From an uncultured Clostridium sp. (GTDB taxonomy: Bacteria > Bacillota > Clostridia > TANB77 > CAG-508), in contig CAOKVW010000001.1 in assembly GCA_948472955.1 (NCBI GenBank), forward strand, positions 1 through 40,225: a stretch of 40,225 nt of DNA, read 5' to 3'. Of the stretch, positions 17,068-24,251 are shown piece by piece. Position numbers and translations under genes: made by a program. Each line of letters opens with the position of its first letter. Position 1 is the stretch's first letter. The notes under the pieces were generated by a model that was not told the origin of the DNA, did not search any database, and saw only the letters and a program-made list of their open reading frames with translations.

Positions 17068-17262
17068 GATAAAACAATGATATTTTAAAATTTATATAAT
17101 TCGAATATAAACGGAAATTTTGTTAGAAATATCTGATAAAATTTTCGAACTAAAATGTGAAAAAATTTTGATTGATATTTCTTTCAAAATTGTAGGAATA
17201 CCGAGAAGTATATAAATTTTAACAATATCATTGTTTTATACTTAAATATTCTAAAATAACTT
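17068..17262. mobile_element. Fold-back palindromic element next to the island edge
   Basis: About 195 bases without an ORF fold on themselves. The outer arms are ATAAAACAATGATATTTTAAA and its near complement ending ATATCATTGTTTTATA; inner arms AAATTTTGTTAGAAATATCT and GATATTTCTTTCAAAATT also pair. The ends do not match the TTAAG family, and I see no clear target duplication. It lies between mntA and the right direct repeat. Confidence 0.65.
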
Positions 17263-17294
17263 GTTTCTAATTTCTATCACAAAAGTAACTGTTA

Positions 17295-17504
17295 CCATGC
17301 ACAATTCATGGTAAAAGCTACTTTCTTTTGTTCTGTTTGCACATTATAAATTGGTAATAATTTCTGCATTGTGCTTGCTGTTTGTATGGTATTTCCTGTG
17401 CTATTATTCGTATTTAGGCTTCCTGCTACACAAAACAGTAACACAACTGTCACAATGGATACCAAGTATGTGTATATTTTTTGCCTGTTCAAGATAAAAA
17501 ACAT
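17295..17504 (-). pseudogene. 5' fragment of the pdaB-like deacetylase gene
   Basis: The first 70 codons, ending at TMNCAW, are identical to the intact gene at 12030-12815, including the AGGAGG site; the deacetylase domain is missing. It encodes only the membrane anchor. It arose from the duplication that flanks the island. Because this copy is next to the older neighbouring DNA, it may retain upstream control elements that the intact copy has lost. Confidence 0.9.
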
Positions 17505-17580
17505 GAAAATTCCTCCTAGTTACAGCTATTTCAATTGTATGCTTTTACTAGAAGGAACATGCGGAATTAATTTATTTTTG
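17295..17580. repeat. 286-bp direct repeat, right copy (flank of accessory island)
   Basis: This copy is nearly identical to 12606-12891. Beyond its left edge the sequence departs abruptly from the deacetylase gene; beyond its right edge comes the promoter of the divergent kinase gene. Confidence 0.9.
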
Positions 17581-17592
17581 ATTATTTTTAGT

Positions 17593-17621
17593 TTGACATA
17601 ACTTTATATGTATGATAATAT
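17593..17621 (+). promoter_or_regulatory. Sigma-A promoter of the tandem kinase gene
   Basis: TTGACA (17593-17598), 17 bases and TAATAT (17616-17621) lie 30 bases before the ATG. Confidence 0.6.
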
Positions 17622-17650
17622 AAACATAACATTGTTTATGAGGTGAAGAA

Positions 17651-19027
17651 ATGAATCCGCAAACCTTAGCTTTTAAAAAAAATCTAACGGAACAAGCAAC
17701 TCATAAAAAAGCATCTGGAAAATTAATTATTTTATCTGGAATATCTGGTTCTGGAAAAAGTTTAATTGGTGATATCTTAGTCAATCGTTACAATTACACT
17801 TATATTAACAAATATATAACCAGAGATTTAAGAGATGAAGAGAAAAAAGCAATCGATATAGGAAAACCTATAGGGATTCAGCCAGTTATAGGAAAATACA
17901 ACAAGGCAGATGAAAAGACAAAAAAACAAGCCTTCCTAAATTTAAGATTACCTTTATGTTATGTAAATTACGATAATTATTATGGTTTTTCAAAGGATGA
18001 AATTGATCATTACCTTGAAAATGGAAGAGATGTTGTTGTTATTATAAATGATATTGCAGTTATACGTGATTTAAAAAATTTATATAAAGAAAATTGTCTT
18101 TGTTGCTATGTACATAGAGCAAATCCTAAAAATAAAGATATTTTTATGGAAATTGCCAAACAACGTGGAGATACTCCTGAAAGTGCAGAAAAAAGATACC
18201 AGAAAGCAATTAAAGACTTTGATAGATATACCAATAATATTTCTTTATACGATTACACTATATTAAATACAGATAATGATACTCAAAAGCTTTCACAAAT
18301 ATTACAAGACTTGACAACTAGAAACGCAAAAAGAGTACAAACAGAAAAATCAGTCAAACAAGGAAGTAATCCAAAAATATATATTTTTATCGGAAATCCT
18401 GGTTCTGGAAAAGATAAAGCATTAGAAACCATAAGAGTTCAAGGTATCCTACATTCTATTATTATGCCAAAACATACTACTAGAGCCAGAAAAGACGATG
18501 ATGGTGAGGAAATGATTTGTCTTGGAGATGAACTATTTGATATGGATTCTTGTGATTTAACCTATATCAACTATGGCAATACTTATGGCATTAATATGCA
18601 AGAATTACATGAAAGAATAGAAGATGGTATTTCATCTAGTCTTGTTGTTAGTAATGCAGAGGCTATCAAGAAATTAAAAGAAGAATTTCCGAATGAATTA
18701 GTTACCATATACATACATGGTCTATCTAAAGAAGAATATATCTTACAGCAAAAAGACCATTTAGAAGATGAATATGTAAAAAATCGTTTAGAGAAATATG
18801 ACCAAGCTGATGAACTTTATTATAATCAAGGGTTAGAATTCAATCATGTAATGATTGATAATGGTGATTTAACCGATTTAAAGCTTCAAATTGATAATAT
18901 TATGAGATATTACGAAGAAGGTAGAGATTTCTCTATGGATAAAATAACTAGATACTTAGAAACAGCTCATCGATATTTAGAGAAATATCAAAGAAATATA
19001 ACAGATACAAACTATGTAAAGGAGTGA
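17651..19027 (+). CDS. Tandem P-loop (guanylate kinase-like) protein
   Basis: The 458-residue protein contains two nucleotide-kinase-like domains. The first has P-loop GISGSGKS (30-37) followed by YINKYITRDLRDEE, like the TTR/TTRxxR substrate region of guanylate kinases. The second starts at ~243 with GNPGSGKD (248-255) and then HTTRARKDDDGEE, again guanylate-kinase-like. Ordinary guanylate kinase is ~200 residues and single, so this looks like a duplication-fusion whose halves have diverged. Substrates are unknown. GAGGTG precedes the ATG. It overlaps the region before the Nudix gene and is probably co-transcribed with it, which suggests a nucleotide-processing pair. Confidence 0.8.
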   Translation: MNPQTLAFKKNLTEQATHKKASGKLIILSGISGSGKSLIGDILVNRYNYTYINKYITRDLRDEEKKAIDIGKPIGIQPVIGKYNKADEKTKKQAFLNLRLPLCYVNYDNYYGFSKDEIDHYLENGRDVVVIINDIAVIRDLKNLYKENCLCCYVHRANPKNKDIFMEIAKQRGDTPESAEKRYQKAIKDFDRYTNNISLYDYTILNTDNDTQKLSQILQDLTTRNAKRVQTEKSVKQGSNPKIYIFIGNPGSGKDKALETIRVQGILHSIIMPKHTTRARKDDDGEEMICLGDELFDMDSCDLTYINYGNTYGINMQELHERIEDGISSSLVVSNAEAIKKLKEEFPNELVTIYIHGLSKEEYILQQKDHLEDEYVKNRLEKYDQADELYYNQGLEFNHVMIDNGDLTDLKLQIDNIMRYYEEGRDFSMDKITRYLETAHRYLEKYQRNITDTNYVKE

Positions 19028-19035
19028 TTTATTTT

Positions 19036-19584
19036 ATGAGTCAAGAATTAATCGATGTTTTAGATGAAAATGGCATAAAAACAGGAGAAATTTTACCAAG
19101 AGAGGAAATTCATAAAAAAGGGTTATGGCATAGATCGATAGTTGTTGCCATTATTAACGATAAAAATGAAATTCTTTTACAACAAAGAGCAGAACAAAAA
19201 GATAAAAATGCTGGTATGTGGGACATTTCTGTAGCTGGACATATTTCAACTGGACAAGATGCCTTATCAGCAGCAGCAAGAGAAATCAATGAAGAAATTA
19301 GTATTAGTTTAGGATATCATGTTGATATTAAATCATTTCGCTATATGTTTTCTTATCGCACCCAACAAAAATTCTCGAATCACTTTATTGAAAATCAATT
19401 TTATGATTTCTTTATCCTTAGAAAAGAAGACCTGGATATCAACAAAATTAAAATGCAAGAATCCGAAGTACAAGCTATTAAATTGGTTTCTATTAATGAA
19501 TTAATGGACATGCGTGATAAAAATATAATAGTAGAAAGAAAAGCTGTATATGATGAATTAATAAATTATTTACATAGATATTAA
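19036..19584 (+). CDS. Nudix hydrolase (YfcD / IPP isomerase-like)
   Basis: The 182-residue protein has the layout of YfcD-type Nudix proteins: an N-terminal VLDENGIKTG strand pair, WHRSIVVAIIN, LLQQRAEQKD and MWDISVAGHI. The Nudix box runs from G68 to I90 with R82-E83 and E86-E87 in place, but the first box glutamate is Q74 and the late glycine is S89, so metal binding may be altered. I choose the ATG at 19036 (AAGGAG 11 bases upstream) over a GTG at 19024 that abuts the ribosome site. It follows the tandem kinase closely; a terminator ends the operon. Confidence 0.85.
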   Translation: MSQELIDVLDENGIKTGEILPREEIHKKGLWHRSIVVAIINDKNEILLQQRAEQKDKNAGMWDISVAGHISTGQDALSAAAREINEEISISLGYHVDIKSFRYMFSYRTQQKFSNHFIENQFYDFFILRKEDLDINKIKMQESEVQAIKLVSINELMDMRDKNIIVERKAVYDELINYLHRY

Positions 19585-19597
19585 TACTTTATTTTAG

Positions 19598-19626
19598 AAA
19601 ATTGGTTATTGGTAACCAATTTTTTT
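19598..19626 (+). terminator. Terminator of the kinase-Nudix operon
   Basis: AAAATTGGTTA and TAACCAATTTT pair around a 4-base loop and run into T6, 14 bases after the Nudix stop. Confidence 0.85.
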
Positions 19627-19649
19627 AATTTACTAGACAAATTCTTTCA

Positions 19650-19676
19650 ACTTTCTACATTTTTCTTCATATGATA
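19650..19676 (+). promoter_or_regulatory. Sigma-K-type sporulation promoter
   Basis: AC (19650-19651), exactly 16 bases, then CATATGATA (19668-19676) fits the mother-cell sigma-K pattern AC-N16-CATAnnnTA. It lies 45 bases before the coat-like gene and I see no TTGACA/TATAAT alternative of equal quality. The motif is short, so chance occurrence is possible. Confidence 0.5.
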
Positions 19677-19720
19677 TATAAAGTAACTTAAAAGTTACAA
19701 GAAAGAAAGGAATGATAAAA

Positions 19721-20185
19721 ATGGATAATAAAAAGCCTTTTTGTCCAGTTCTAGACGTTGATGGCGTAATTTCAGGAGGAAAACAATTTGATTTAGATAT
19801 AACTTTACCAGAAGACAATCGTGACGTTATTTATGGAGTTGTAAAAAATTGTTTTAAAGAGCCAGTATGTAATGCTGTTGTTAAATTAGTGGAAGTTGTT
19901 TGCGAGCATGGTAAAGAAGAAAGAAGACCAATCGGTCACACTTTCACAGATAAAGAAGGAGAATTTGTATTTGGACCTCTTTGTCCTGGTAAAGAATACG
20001 CTCTTCAAATCTGGGTAAATGATACCAAAAAAATCAAAATTTGTGCTAAATGTCATCATGAAGGAAAATGTTTAAAAGGCGACAAATGCGATAAATGTGA
20101 TTGTTTTATCGATGACTGTGACAAGTGTGATAAATGTGAAAAACATGAAAAAGAAGAATGTTGCGAAAAACCTGAATGTAAATAA
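19721..20185 (+). CDS. Cysteine-rich protein with carboxypeptidase-regulatory-like fold, probable spore coat component
   Basis: The 154-residue protein has a beta-sandwich segment of about 80 residues (VIYGVVKNCFKEPVCNAVV ... FTDKEGEFVFGPLCPGKEYAL), the pattern of carboxypeptidase regulatory-like domains, and a C-terminal tail with about 15 cysteines in KCDKCDC-type repeats. Such tails suggest disulfide cross-linking or metal binding, as in spore coat proteins. There is no signal peptide. I choose ATG at 19721 because AAAGGA lies 9 bases upstream; the earlier ATG at 19712 is too close. The sigma-K-like promoter supports late mother-cell expression. Coat assignment is inference. Confidence 0.7.
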   Translation: MDNKKPFCPVLDVDGVISGGKQFDLDITLPEDNRDVIYGVVKNCFKEPVCNAVVKLVEVVCEHGKEERRPIGHTFTDKEGEFVFGPLCPGKEYALQIWVNDTKKIKICAKCHHEGKCLKGDKCDKCDCFIDDCDKCDKCEKHEKEECCEKPECK

Positions 20186-20204
20186 TTAAATGCTACCCAA
20201 TTTC

Positions 20205-20250
20205 GAAAAATTGCCAAAAAGGAAAACCCTTTTTGGCAATTTCAATTTTT
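20205..20250. terminator. Bidirectional terminator
   Basis: GAAAAATTGCCAAAAAGG pairs with CCTTTTTGGCAATTTC and is followed by AATTTTT. It separates the coat-like gene from the convergent 46-residue gene. Confidence 0.8.
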
Positions 20251-20389
20251 ACATCATACCCATTTTCTTGGCAAATTGTTTTCCTTTTTTCATTAGTTTT
20301 TTCTTATTCATCACATCAGATTCTGCATACATCATCATTAATCCAGTTGTAATCAATCCACCAATCATAACACCTTTAACAAATTTCAT
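20249..20389 (-). CDS. 46-residue membrane-anchored small protein (DUF3918/YtxH-like)
   Basis: A small gene reads MKFVKGVMIGGLITTGLMMM, then YAESDVMNKKKLMKKGKQFA and KKMGMM. It has one glycine-containing membrane helix (residues 3-21) and a lysine-rich cytoplasmic tail. GGAGGTG lies 6 bases before ATG. This architecture matches small DUF3918/YtxH-type proteins common in Clostridia, whose role is unknown. It ends in a shared terminator with the coat-like gene. Confidence 0.75.
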   Translation of the reverse strand: MKFVKGVMIGGLITTGLMMMYAESDVMNKKKLMKKGKQFAKKMGMM

Positions 20390-20432
20390 TTTATTCACCT
20401 CCAACAGTTGCTATTAAAATATTTTTATATTT

Positions 20433-20825
20433 TTAGTTTCTCTCTTTTTTGTCATTTTTATACTGTTTTTTATATAATTTAAAAATGGAATATATTTCAT
20501 GAATTGCTACAATTGCTAGAAAACCACCAAAACATTTCTTTAAAATTTGTACATCTGTATGAATGGATATATTAGCACCTATAATAGCACCCAAAATGCC
20601 AAATACAGATATAAAAATAGCCAACTGAGTATCAATATTTTTATTTTTCAAATTTACGATAATTGCTACAATCGAAGTGGGAATAAAAAAAATTAAATTA
20701 GTTGCTTGTGCGACATGTTGCTCCACTCCCATCAAGAAAGAAAGGAGAAAAATTAAAATGGTTCCTCCTCCCATTCCTGTTCCACTTACAATTCCTGATA
20801 CCAATCCTATCAATATTTCTGACAT
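20433..20825 (-). CDS. TauE/SafE (TSUP) transporter, half-size subunit B
   Basis: The 130-residue membrane protein has about four helices and the TSUP glycine motif IGLVSGIVSGTGMGGGTILI at its N terminus. Full TSUP transporters are 240-270 residues made of two such halves; here each half is its own gene, so a heterodimer is likely. The family exports or imports sulfite, sulfoacetate or related organosulfur anions; the substrate here is unknown. GGAGG precedes the ATG, 13 bases after its partner. The C-terminal tail is lysine-rich. Confidence 0.85.
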   Translation of the reverse strand: MSEILIGLVSGIVSGTGMGGGTILIFLLSFLMGVEQHVAQATNLIFFIPTSIVAIIVNLKNKNIDTQLAIFISVFGILGAIIGANISIHTDVQILKKCFGGFLAIVAIHEIYSIFKLYKKQYKNDKKERN

Positions 20826-20838
20826 TTTTCCTCCAAAA

Positions 20839-21183
20839 TCAAGTTATCATTTTATAAGACACATAAATTAAAAAAATAGTAAAAGCTATTTTTAATACTT
20901 TTTCTGGTAATCTTTTTAATAACTTAGCACCAATATATCCCCCTATGGCTCCGCCTATAGCACATAAAATAGCTACTTTCCAGTCAATAAAATTTCCTTT
21001 ATAATAGAAAAAACTACTCGTTATTACCATTGGTAAAATACAAAAAACAGAAGTCCCTCTTGCTTTTGTATCATCAACATCTAATAGGTAAATAAAAGCT
21101 GGCACTAATATCATACCTCCACCTGTTGAAAATAGACCACTTACAATTCCGGCTAACAATCCAATTATCACTTTTTTTATCAT
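20839..21183 (-). CDS. TauE/SafE (TSUP) transporter, half-size subunit A
   Basis: The 114-residue protein has four helices with the matching motif IGLLAGIVSGLFSTGGGMIL and the later GGAIGGYIGAKLLKRLPE found at the end of each TSUP half. It is the first gene of the pair. Its start overlaps the T-tract of the rarA terminator and lacks a clear ribosome site, so expression may depend on read-through from rarA. Confidence 0.85.
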   Translation of the reverse strand: MIKKVIIGLLAGIVSGLFSTGGGMILVPAFIYLLDVDDTKARGTSVFCILPMVITSSFFYYKGNFIDWKVAILCAIGGAIGGYIGAKLLKRLPEKVLKIAFTIFLIYVSYKMIT

Positions 21184-21186
21184 AAT

Positions 21187-21211
21187 AAAAACCTACTTTT
21201 TAGTAGGTTTT
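21187..21211 (-). terminator. Terminator after rarA
   Basis: AAAACCTACT and AGTAGGTTTT pair around a 4-base loop; on the minus strand the stem continues into TTTTTATTATG, where the ATG starts the TauE/SafE A subunit. Confidence 0.75.
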
Positions 21212-21226
21212 CCATTTTTGTTTATT

Positions 21227-22457
21227 TTATTCTGGATTATAGTATTTCGTTCCTAGCATCTTATCTGGCAAATATTGTTGTTCTACTTCATGTCCCGGAA
21301 AATCATGTGGATATAAATATCCTTCACTATATCCTAATTCCTTCATTTTTTCGATTGGTGCATTTCGAATATGCATTGGAATTTCCCCTGTATCTTTTGT
21401 TGCCACATCTTCTAAAGCCTGGTTAATTCCTAAATAAGTAGCATTTGACTTTTTAGACGTTGCCACATATACAGCTGCTTCTGATAATAAAATTCTTGCC
21501 TCTGGCATGCCTATCATATGAATGGCTTGCATGGCTGAATTAGCTACAACTAAAGCATTTGGATTTGCCATTCCCACATCTTCTGAAGCACATATTACAA
21601 TTCTTCTTGCTAAAAATAATGGGTCTTCTCCTCCATTCAATGCTCTTGCTAAATAAAATATCGTGGCATCTGGGTCAGAGCCTCTCATCGATTTGATAAA
21701 AGCACTAATATTATCATAATGCTCCTCCCCATTTTTGTCAAAAATAGCTTTTCTGTTCTGAATACTGTTTTTAATTACCTCATCTGTTAAATGTATCCAA
21801 CCATCTTCTCCGTATTGGCGTCGTTAAAGTTGCCACTTCCAATCCATTCAATGCTGTTCTTACATCTCCATTGCTAATTGCTGCTATTTTCTGTAAAGTC
21901 TCATCTTCTATTTTAATATTGTATTCTCCTAGTCCATCTTTTCTTTCTAGTGCATTTTTTAATACTTGATAAATATGTTGTTCGGTTAATGGTTCTAATT
22001 TAATGACCATTGACCTTGAAATTAACGCTTTATTTACTTCAAAATAAGGATTTTCTGTGGTTGCTCCAATTAAAATAACCGTTCCATTTTCTACAAAAGG
22101 AAGCAGAGCATCTTGTTGTAATTTGTTAAATCTATGAATCTCATCAATAAATAAAATACTTTTTCCAGTAGGATTTAACATGAAATTTTTAGTTTCTTCT
22201 ACTACTTTTTTGATGTCTGCTACTCCTGAAGTTACCGCATTCATTTTGTAAAATTTATATTGGGTCGTTTCGCTGATAACTCTTGCTAATGATGTCTTTC
22301 CACATCCGGGAGGACCAAACAAAATAATACTAGATAACCTATCTGCTTTTATGGTTCGATATAATATCTTGTCTTTTCCTATCACATGTTCTTGTCCTAC
22401 ATATTCTTCAAGGGTTTTAGGTCTCATTCGGTAAGCGAGTGGTTCATTACTGTTCAT
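21227..22457 (-). CDS. rarA: Replication-associated recombination protein A, needs one +1 frameshift at CGG
   Basis: This is a clamp-loader-like AAA+ ATPase that acts at stalled replication forks. Walker A GPPGCGKTS is at 48-56, Walker B ILFIDEIHR near 100, sensor IGATTENPYFEV follows, and the C-terminal MgsA tetramerisation part includes MRGSDPDATIFYLARAL and VGMANPNALVVANSAM. The frame breaks at codon 216: the zero frame reads CCA ATA CGG AGA (21810-21812) and stops 10 codons later. Skipping the C gives GGA GAA GAT GGT TGG, i.e. G-EDGWIHLTDEV, and continues to the normal end; total 409 residues, typical for RarA. AAGGAG lies 7 bases before ATG. It follows ruvA. Confidence 0.93.
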
Positions 22458-22481
22458 AGTTGGTCTCCTTTCATGATTTTT

Positions 22482-22534
22482 GGGATGCCCTTATCTGTGC
22501 TAGCATGAAGCGAGCTTACAGATAAGGAATACCG
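22482..22534 (-). terminator. Inverted repeat between ruvA and rarA
   Basis: CCTTATCTGT (22489-22498) pairs with ACAGATAAGG (22518-22527), with imperfect extension outward (GGGATG..., ...AATACC). It lies 5 bases after the ruvA stop. It lacks a strong T-tract, so it may be a processing site or a small palindromic repeat. Confidence 0.5.
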
Positions 22535-22538
22535 ACAA

Positions 22539-23180
22539 TTACAATCCTAAAAGATTTAATCCTTTTTTGATTAATTCTTCTGTTGATAATTCATTTTTAT
22601 CTAATTTAGCAAATGCTTTTTCAATTTCTTTCTTATTATATCCTAATACTTGAAGGGCTGCCATAGCTTCTGCTACTTTGTTATTATTATCAATTGCTAC
22701 TTGTATTTTTTCCTCTGCTTCTGATTTCTTCTTTGCCTTGCTATTGACTTGTGCATTTATTTTCTCAATTTGTTGTTCTTTTGTTATTTTATCTTTTAGT
22801 TCTAAAATGATTCTTTGTGCTGATTTCGCTCCAATTCCTGGTATCTGGGTCAATGTCTTGACATCTTCTGAAATAACAGCTAGTGCAAATTCAGAAGGTT
22901 CACACACAGCTAACATGGTTAGTGCTGTTTTTGCACCTACACCGCTTACACTGATTAGTAATTCAAACATTTTTAGTTCTTCTAATGTATTGAAACCAAA
23001 TATACTGATGTCATCTTCTCTTACTTTATAATAAGTGTGTACTTTTACTGTTTCTCCTATATTTCCTAGTTTTTCAATTCCTACCTCTGACATGAATACC
23101 TTGTACCCTAATCCTCCTACGTCAATTACAACGTACCCTGTCATTTTCATTTCTATCGTTCCTTTGATATATGCTAACAT
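22539..23180 (-). CDS. ruvA: Holliday junction branch migration protein RuvA
   Basis: RuvA binds four-way junctions and loads RuvB. The 213-residue protein shows the N-terminal OB fold (MLAYIKGTIEMKMTGYVVID), two helix-hairpin-helix motifs (SGVGAKTALTML and PGIGAKSAQRIILELKDK), a flexible linker rich in lysine and glutamate, and domain III (ALQVLGYNKKEIEKAFAKL) that contacts RuvB. RuvB is not in this window; rarA follows instead, an arrangement that keeps fork-repair genes together. GGAAGGA lies upstream of ATG. Confidence 0.96.
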   Translation of the reverse strand: MLAYIKGTIEMKMTGYVVIDVGGLGYKVFMSEVGIEKLGNIGETVKVHTYYKVREDDISIFGFNTLEELKMFELLISVSGVGAKTALTMLAVCEPSEFALAVISEDVKTLTQIPGIGAKSAQRIILELKDKITKEQQIEKINAQVNSKAKKKSEAEEKIQVAIDNNNKVAEAMAALQVLGYNKKEIEKAFAKLDKNELSTEELIKKGLNLLGL

Positions 23181-23217
23181 GGTCTCATTTCCTTCCTAAT
23201 TAATTTTTACAAAACCG

Positions 23218-23246
23218 TTGACAAATAAAATAAAATGTTTTATAAT
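23218..23246 (+). promoter_or_regulatory. Consensus promoter of the antisense RNA
   Basis: TTGACA (23218-23223), 17 bases, TATAAT (23241-23246): a perfect match to the sigma-A consensus, pointing into a region without a plus-strand ORF. It drives the antisense RNA of the type I toxin locus. Confidence 0.85.
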
Positions 23247-23252
23247 TAAGTA

Positions 23253-23331
23253 GAAAAGTAAGAACCACAAAATGTGGTTGCCGATTATACTATGTAGATA
23301 CATCTCTAACCAGCACGCAGAGATGTGTTTT
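23253..23331 (+). ncRNA. Predicted type I antitoxin RNA
   Basis: From the consensus promoter, transcription would begin near 23253 and end at a hairpin, ACATCTCT / AGAGATGT (23300-23326), followed by GTTTTACG. The ~80-base RNA has a 5' hairpin AACCACA / TGTGGTT (23263-23279). It is complementary to the 3' untranslated part of the toxin message. Its 5' segment also resembles the 5' end of the toxin message (both carry GTAAGAA and ATGTGGTTGCC). No ORF. Confidence 0.7.
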
Positions 23332-23334
23332 ACG

Positions 23335-23451
23335 TTATTTGCTTAATATATGTACAAGTACACTTATTAAGGCAAATGTGATAATAGTTTCTATTATAAG
23401 TGAAACAAATAGTAATTTTATAATTTGTAGTAATATCGCTGTTTCTATCAT
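23335..23451 (-). CDS. 38-residue hydrophobic peptide, predicted type I toxin
   Basis: The peptide reads MIETAILLQIIKLLFVSLII, then ETIITFALISVLVHILSK: one or two membrane-spanning stretches and a lysine at the end, the profile of holin-like type I toxins (TxpA, BsrG, Fst classes). AGGAGG (23460-23465) lies 8 bases before ATG. The message would start near 23512 from its own promoter and extend past the stop into the region opposite the antisense RNA. Its 5' end (23482-23510) is complementary to its own 3' end (23254-23282), the long-range fold typical of type I toxin mRNAs. I find no sequence match to a named toxin. Confidence 0.75.
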   Translation of the reverse strand: MIETAILLQIIKLLFVSLIIETIITFALISVLVHILSK

Positions 23452-23518
23452 ACACACCACCTCCTATTCTATTTAGGGGATGGCAACCACATTCTGCTTA
23501 TTCTTACTTTCTAGAATT

Positions 23519-23547
23519 ATTATATAAATATTTACTTATTAAGTCAA
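23519..23547 (-). promoter_or_regulatory. Promoter of the type I toxin message
   Basis: On the minus strand TTGACT (23542-23547), 17 bases, TATAAT (23519-23524). The leader of ~60 bases carries GTAAGAATAAGCAGAATGTG, which pairs with the 3' end of the same message. Confidence 0.75.
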
Positions 23548-23571
23548 TAGTATTTTCTTATTTTTTAAAAT

Positions 23572-24126
23572 TTATACATCATATAAATATGTTGCTTCTA
23601 AATCTGCTTCGTGTGTTAATAAAGCAATCGGATATTTCTTATAGCTACTTCCAATTGCATTGTAGTTTTCTTTTGGTTCTGTATACCCCATATGCCAACG
23701 AATCGAATATTTTTCTTCTGGCGTTAATTTCATATATTCAGTTATCATCATAACTGATTTTTCGCCATGTCCATATGGTATGGTGTCATCTACTGTATAA
23801 TATGGTACTTTCTCCCATACTCCTAATGCGTTTTTCGCATTCCTATAATCTACTTTATAAAAATTCGTTTTACAAATATCATGCAACAGACCAATAATGA
23901 TAATAGATTCTTCTGGTATGTCAATTGGCATTACACAATTTTCTACTTTATGTTTTAAAATTTCATATACTTTTAAACTGTGTTCTACCAACCCTCCTTC
24001 ATGGTCACCATGAAATCTAGTGCTAGCTGGTGCTACAAAGAAATCTGATTTTTCTAGAAAGCTGATTAGTTCTTCTATTCCTTCTCTTTTTACGGTTTTT
24101 AATAATTCTAAAAATTGTTCTTTCAT
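23572..24126 (-). CDS. HD-domain phosphohydrolase
   Basis: The 184-residue cytoplasmic protein has the HD metal site: a histidine in HGDHEGGLVEHSLKV, the HD pair in GLLHDICKTNF, a conserved region GHGEKSVMMI and a late aspartate in LLTHEADLEATY. HD proteins hydrolyse nucleotides or cyclic nucleotides; this short type resembles phage- and clostridial-type hydrolases related to YfbR/OxsA-like proteins, substrate unknown. It has its own promoter (TTGACT-N17-TATAAT). It lies just upstream of the type I toxin promoter on the same strand. Confidence 0.85.
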   Translation of the reverse strand: MKEQFLELLKTVKREGIEELISFLEKSDFFVAPASTRFHGDHEGGLVEHSLKVYEILKHKVENCVMPIDIPEESIIIIGLLHDICKTNFYKVDYRNAKNALGVWEKVPYYTVDDTIPYGHGEKSVMMITEYMKLTPEEKYSIRWHMGYTEPKENYNAIGSSYKKYPIALLTHEADLEATYLYDV

Positions 24127-24157
24127 TTTTTATTCCCTTCTTTAATTTTCTTTTTCT

Positions 24158-24186
24158 ATTATATAAATACTTAATTTAAAAGTCAA
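24158..24186 (-). promoter_or_regulatory. Sigma-A promoter of the HD-domain gene
   Basis: On the minus strand TTGACT (24181-24186), 17 bases, TATAAT (24158-24163), about 30 bases before the ATG. Confidence 0.75.
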
Positions 24187-24251
24187 GTATTTGTCGAATT
24201 TTTGTTTTGTGTTATATAGATATAATATAAAAATAAAATTTTCACATATTT

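Noticed and set aside
17292..17504. A second small gene for a 70-residue membrane protein.
   Set aside because: It is an exact copy of the start of the pdaB-like gene cut off before the catalytic domain.
23300..23326. The hairpin after the type I toxin gene as terminator of the toxin message.
   Set aside because: On the minus strand no T-tract follows; on the plus strand GTTTT does, so it fits the antisense RNA better.
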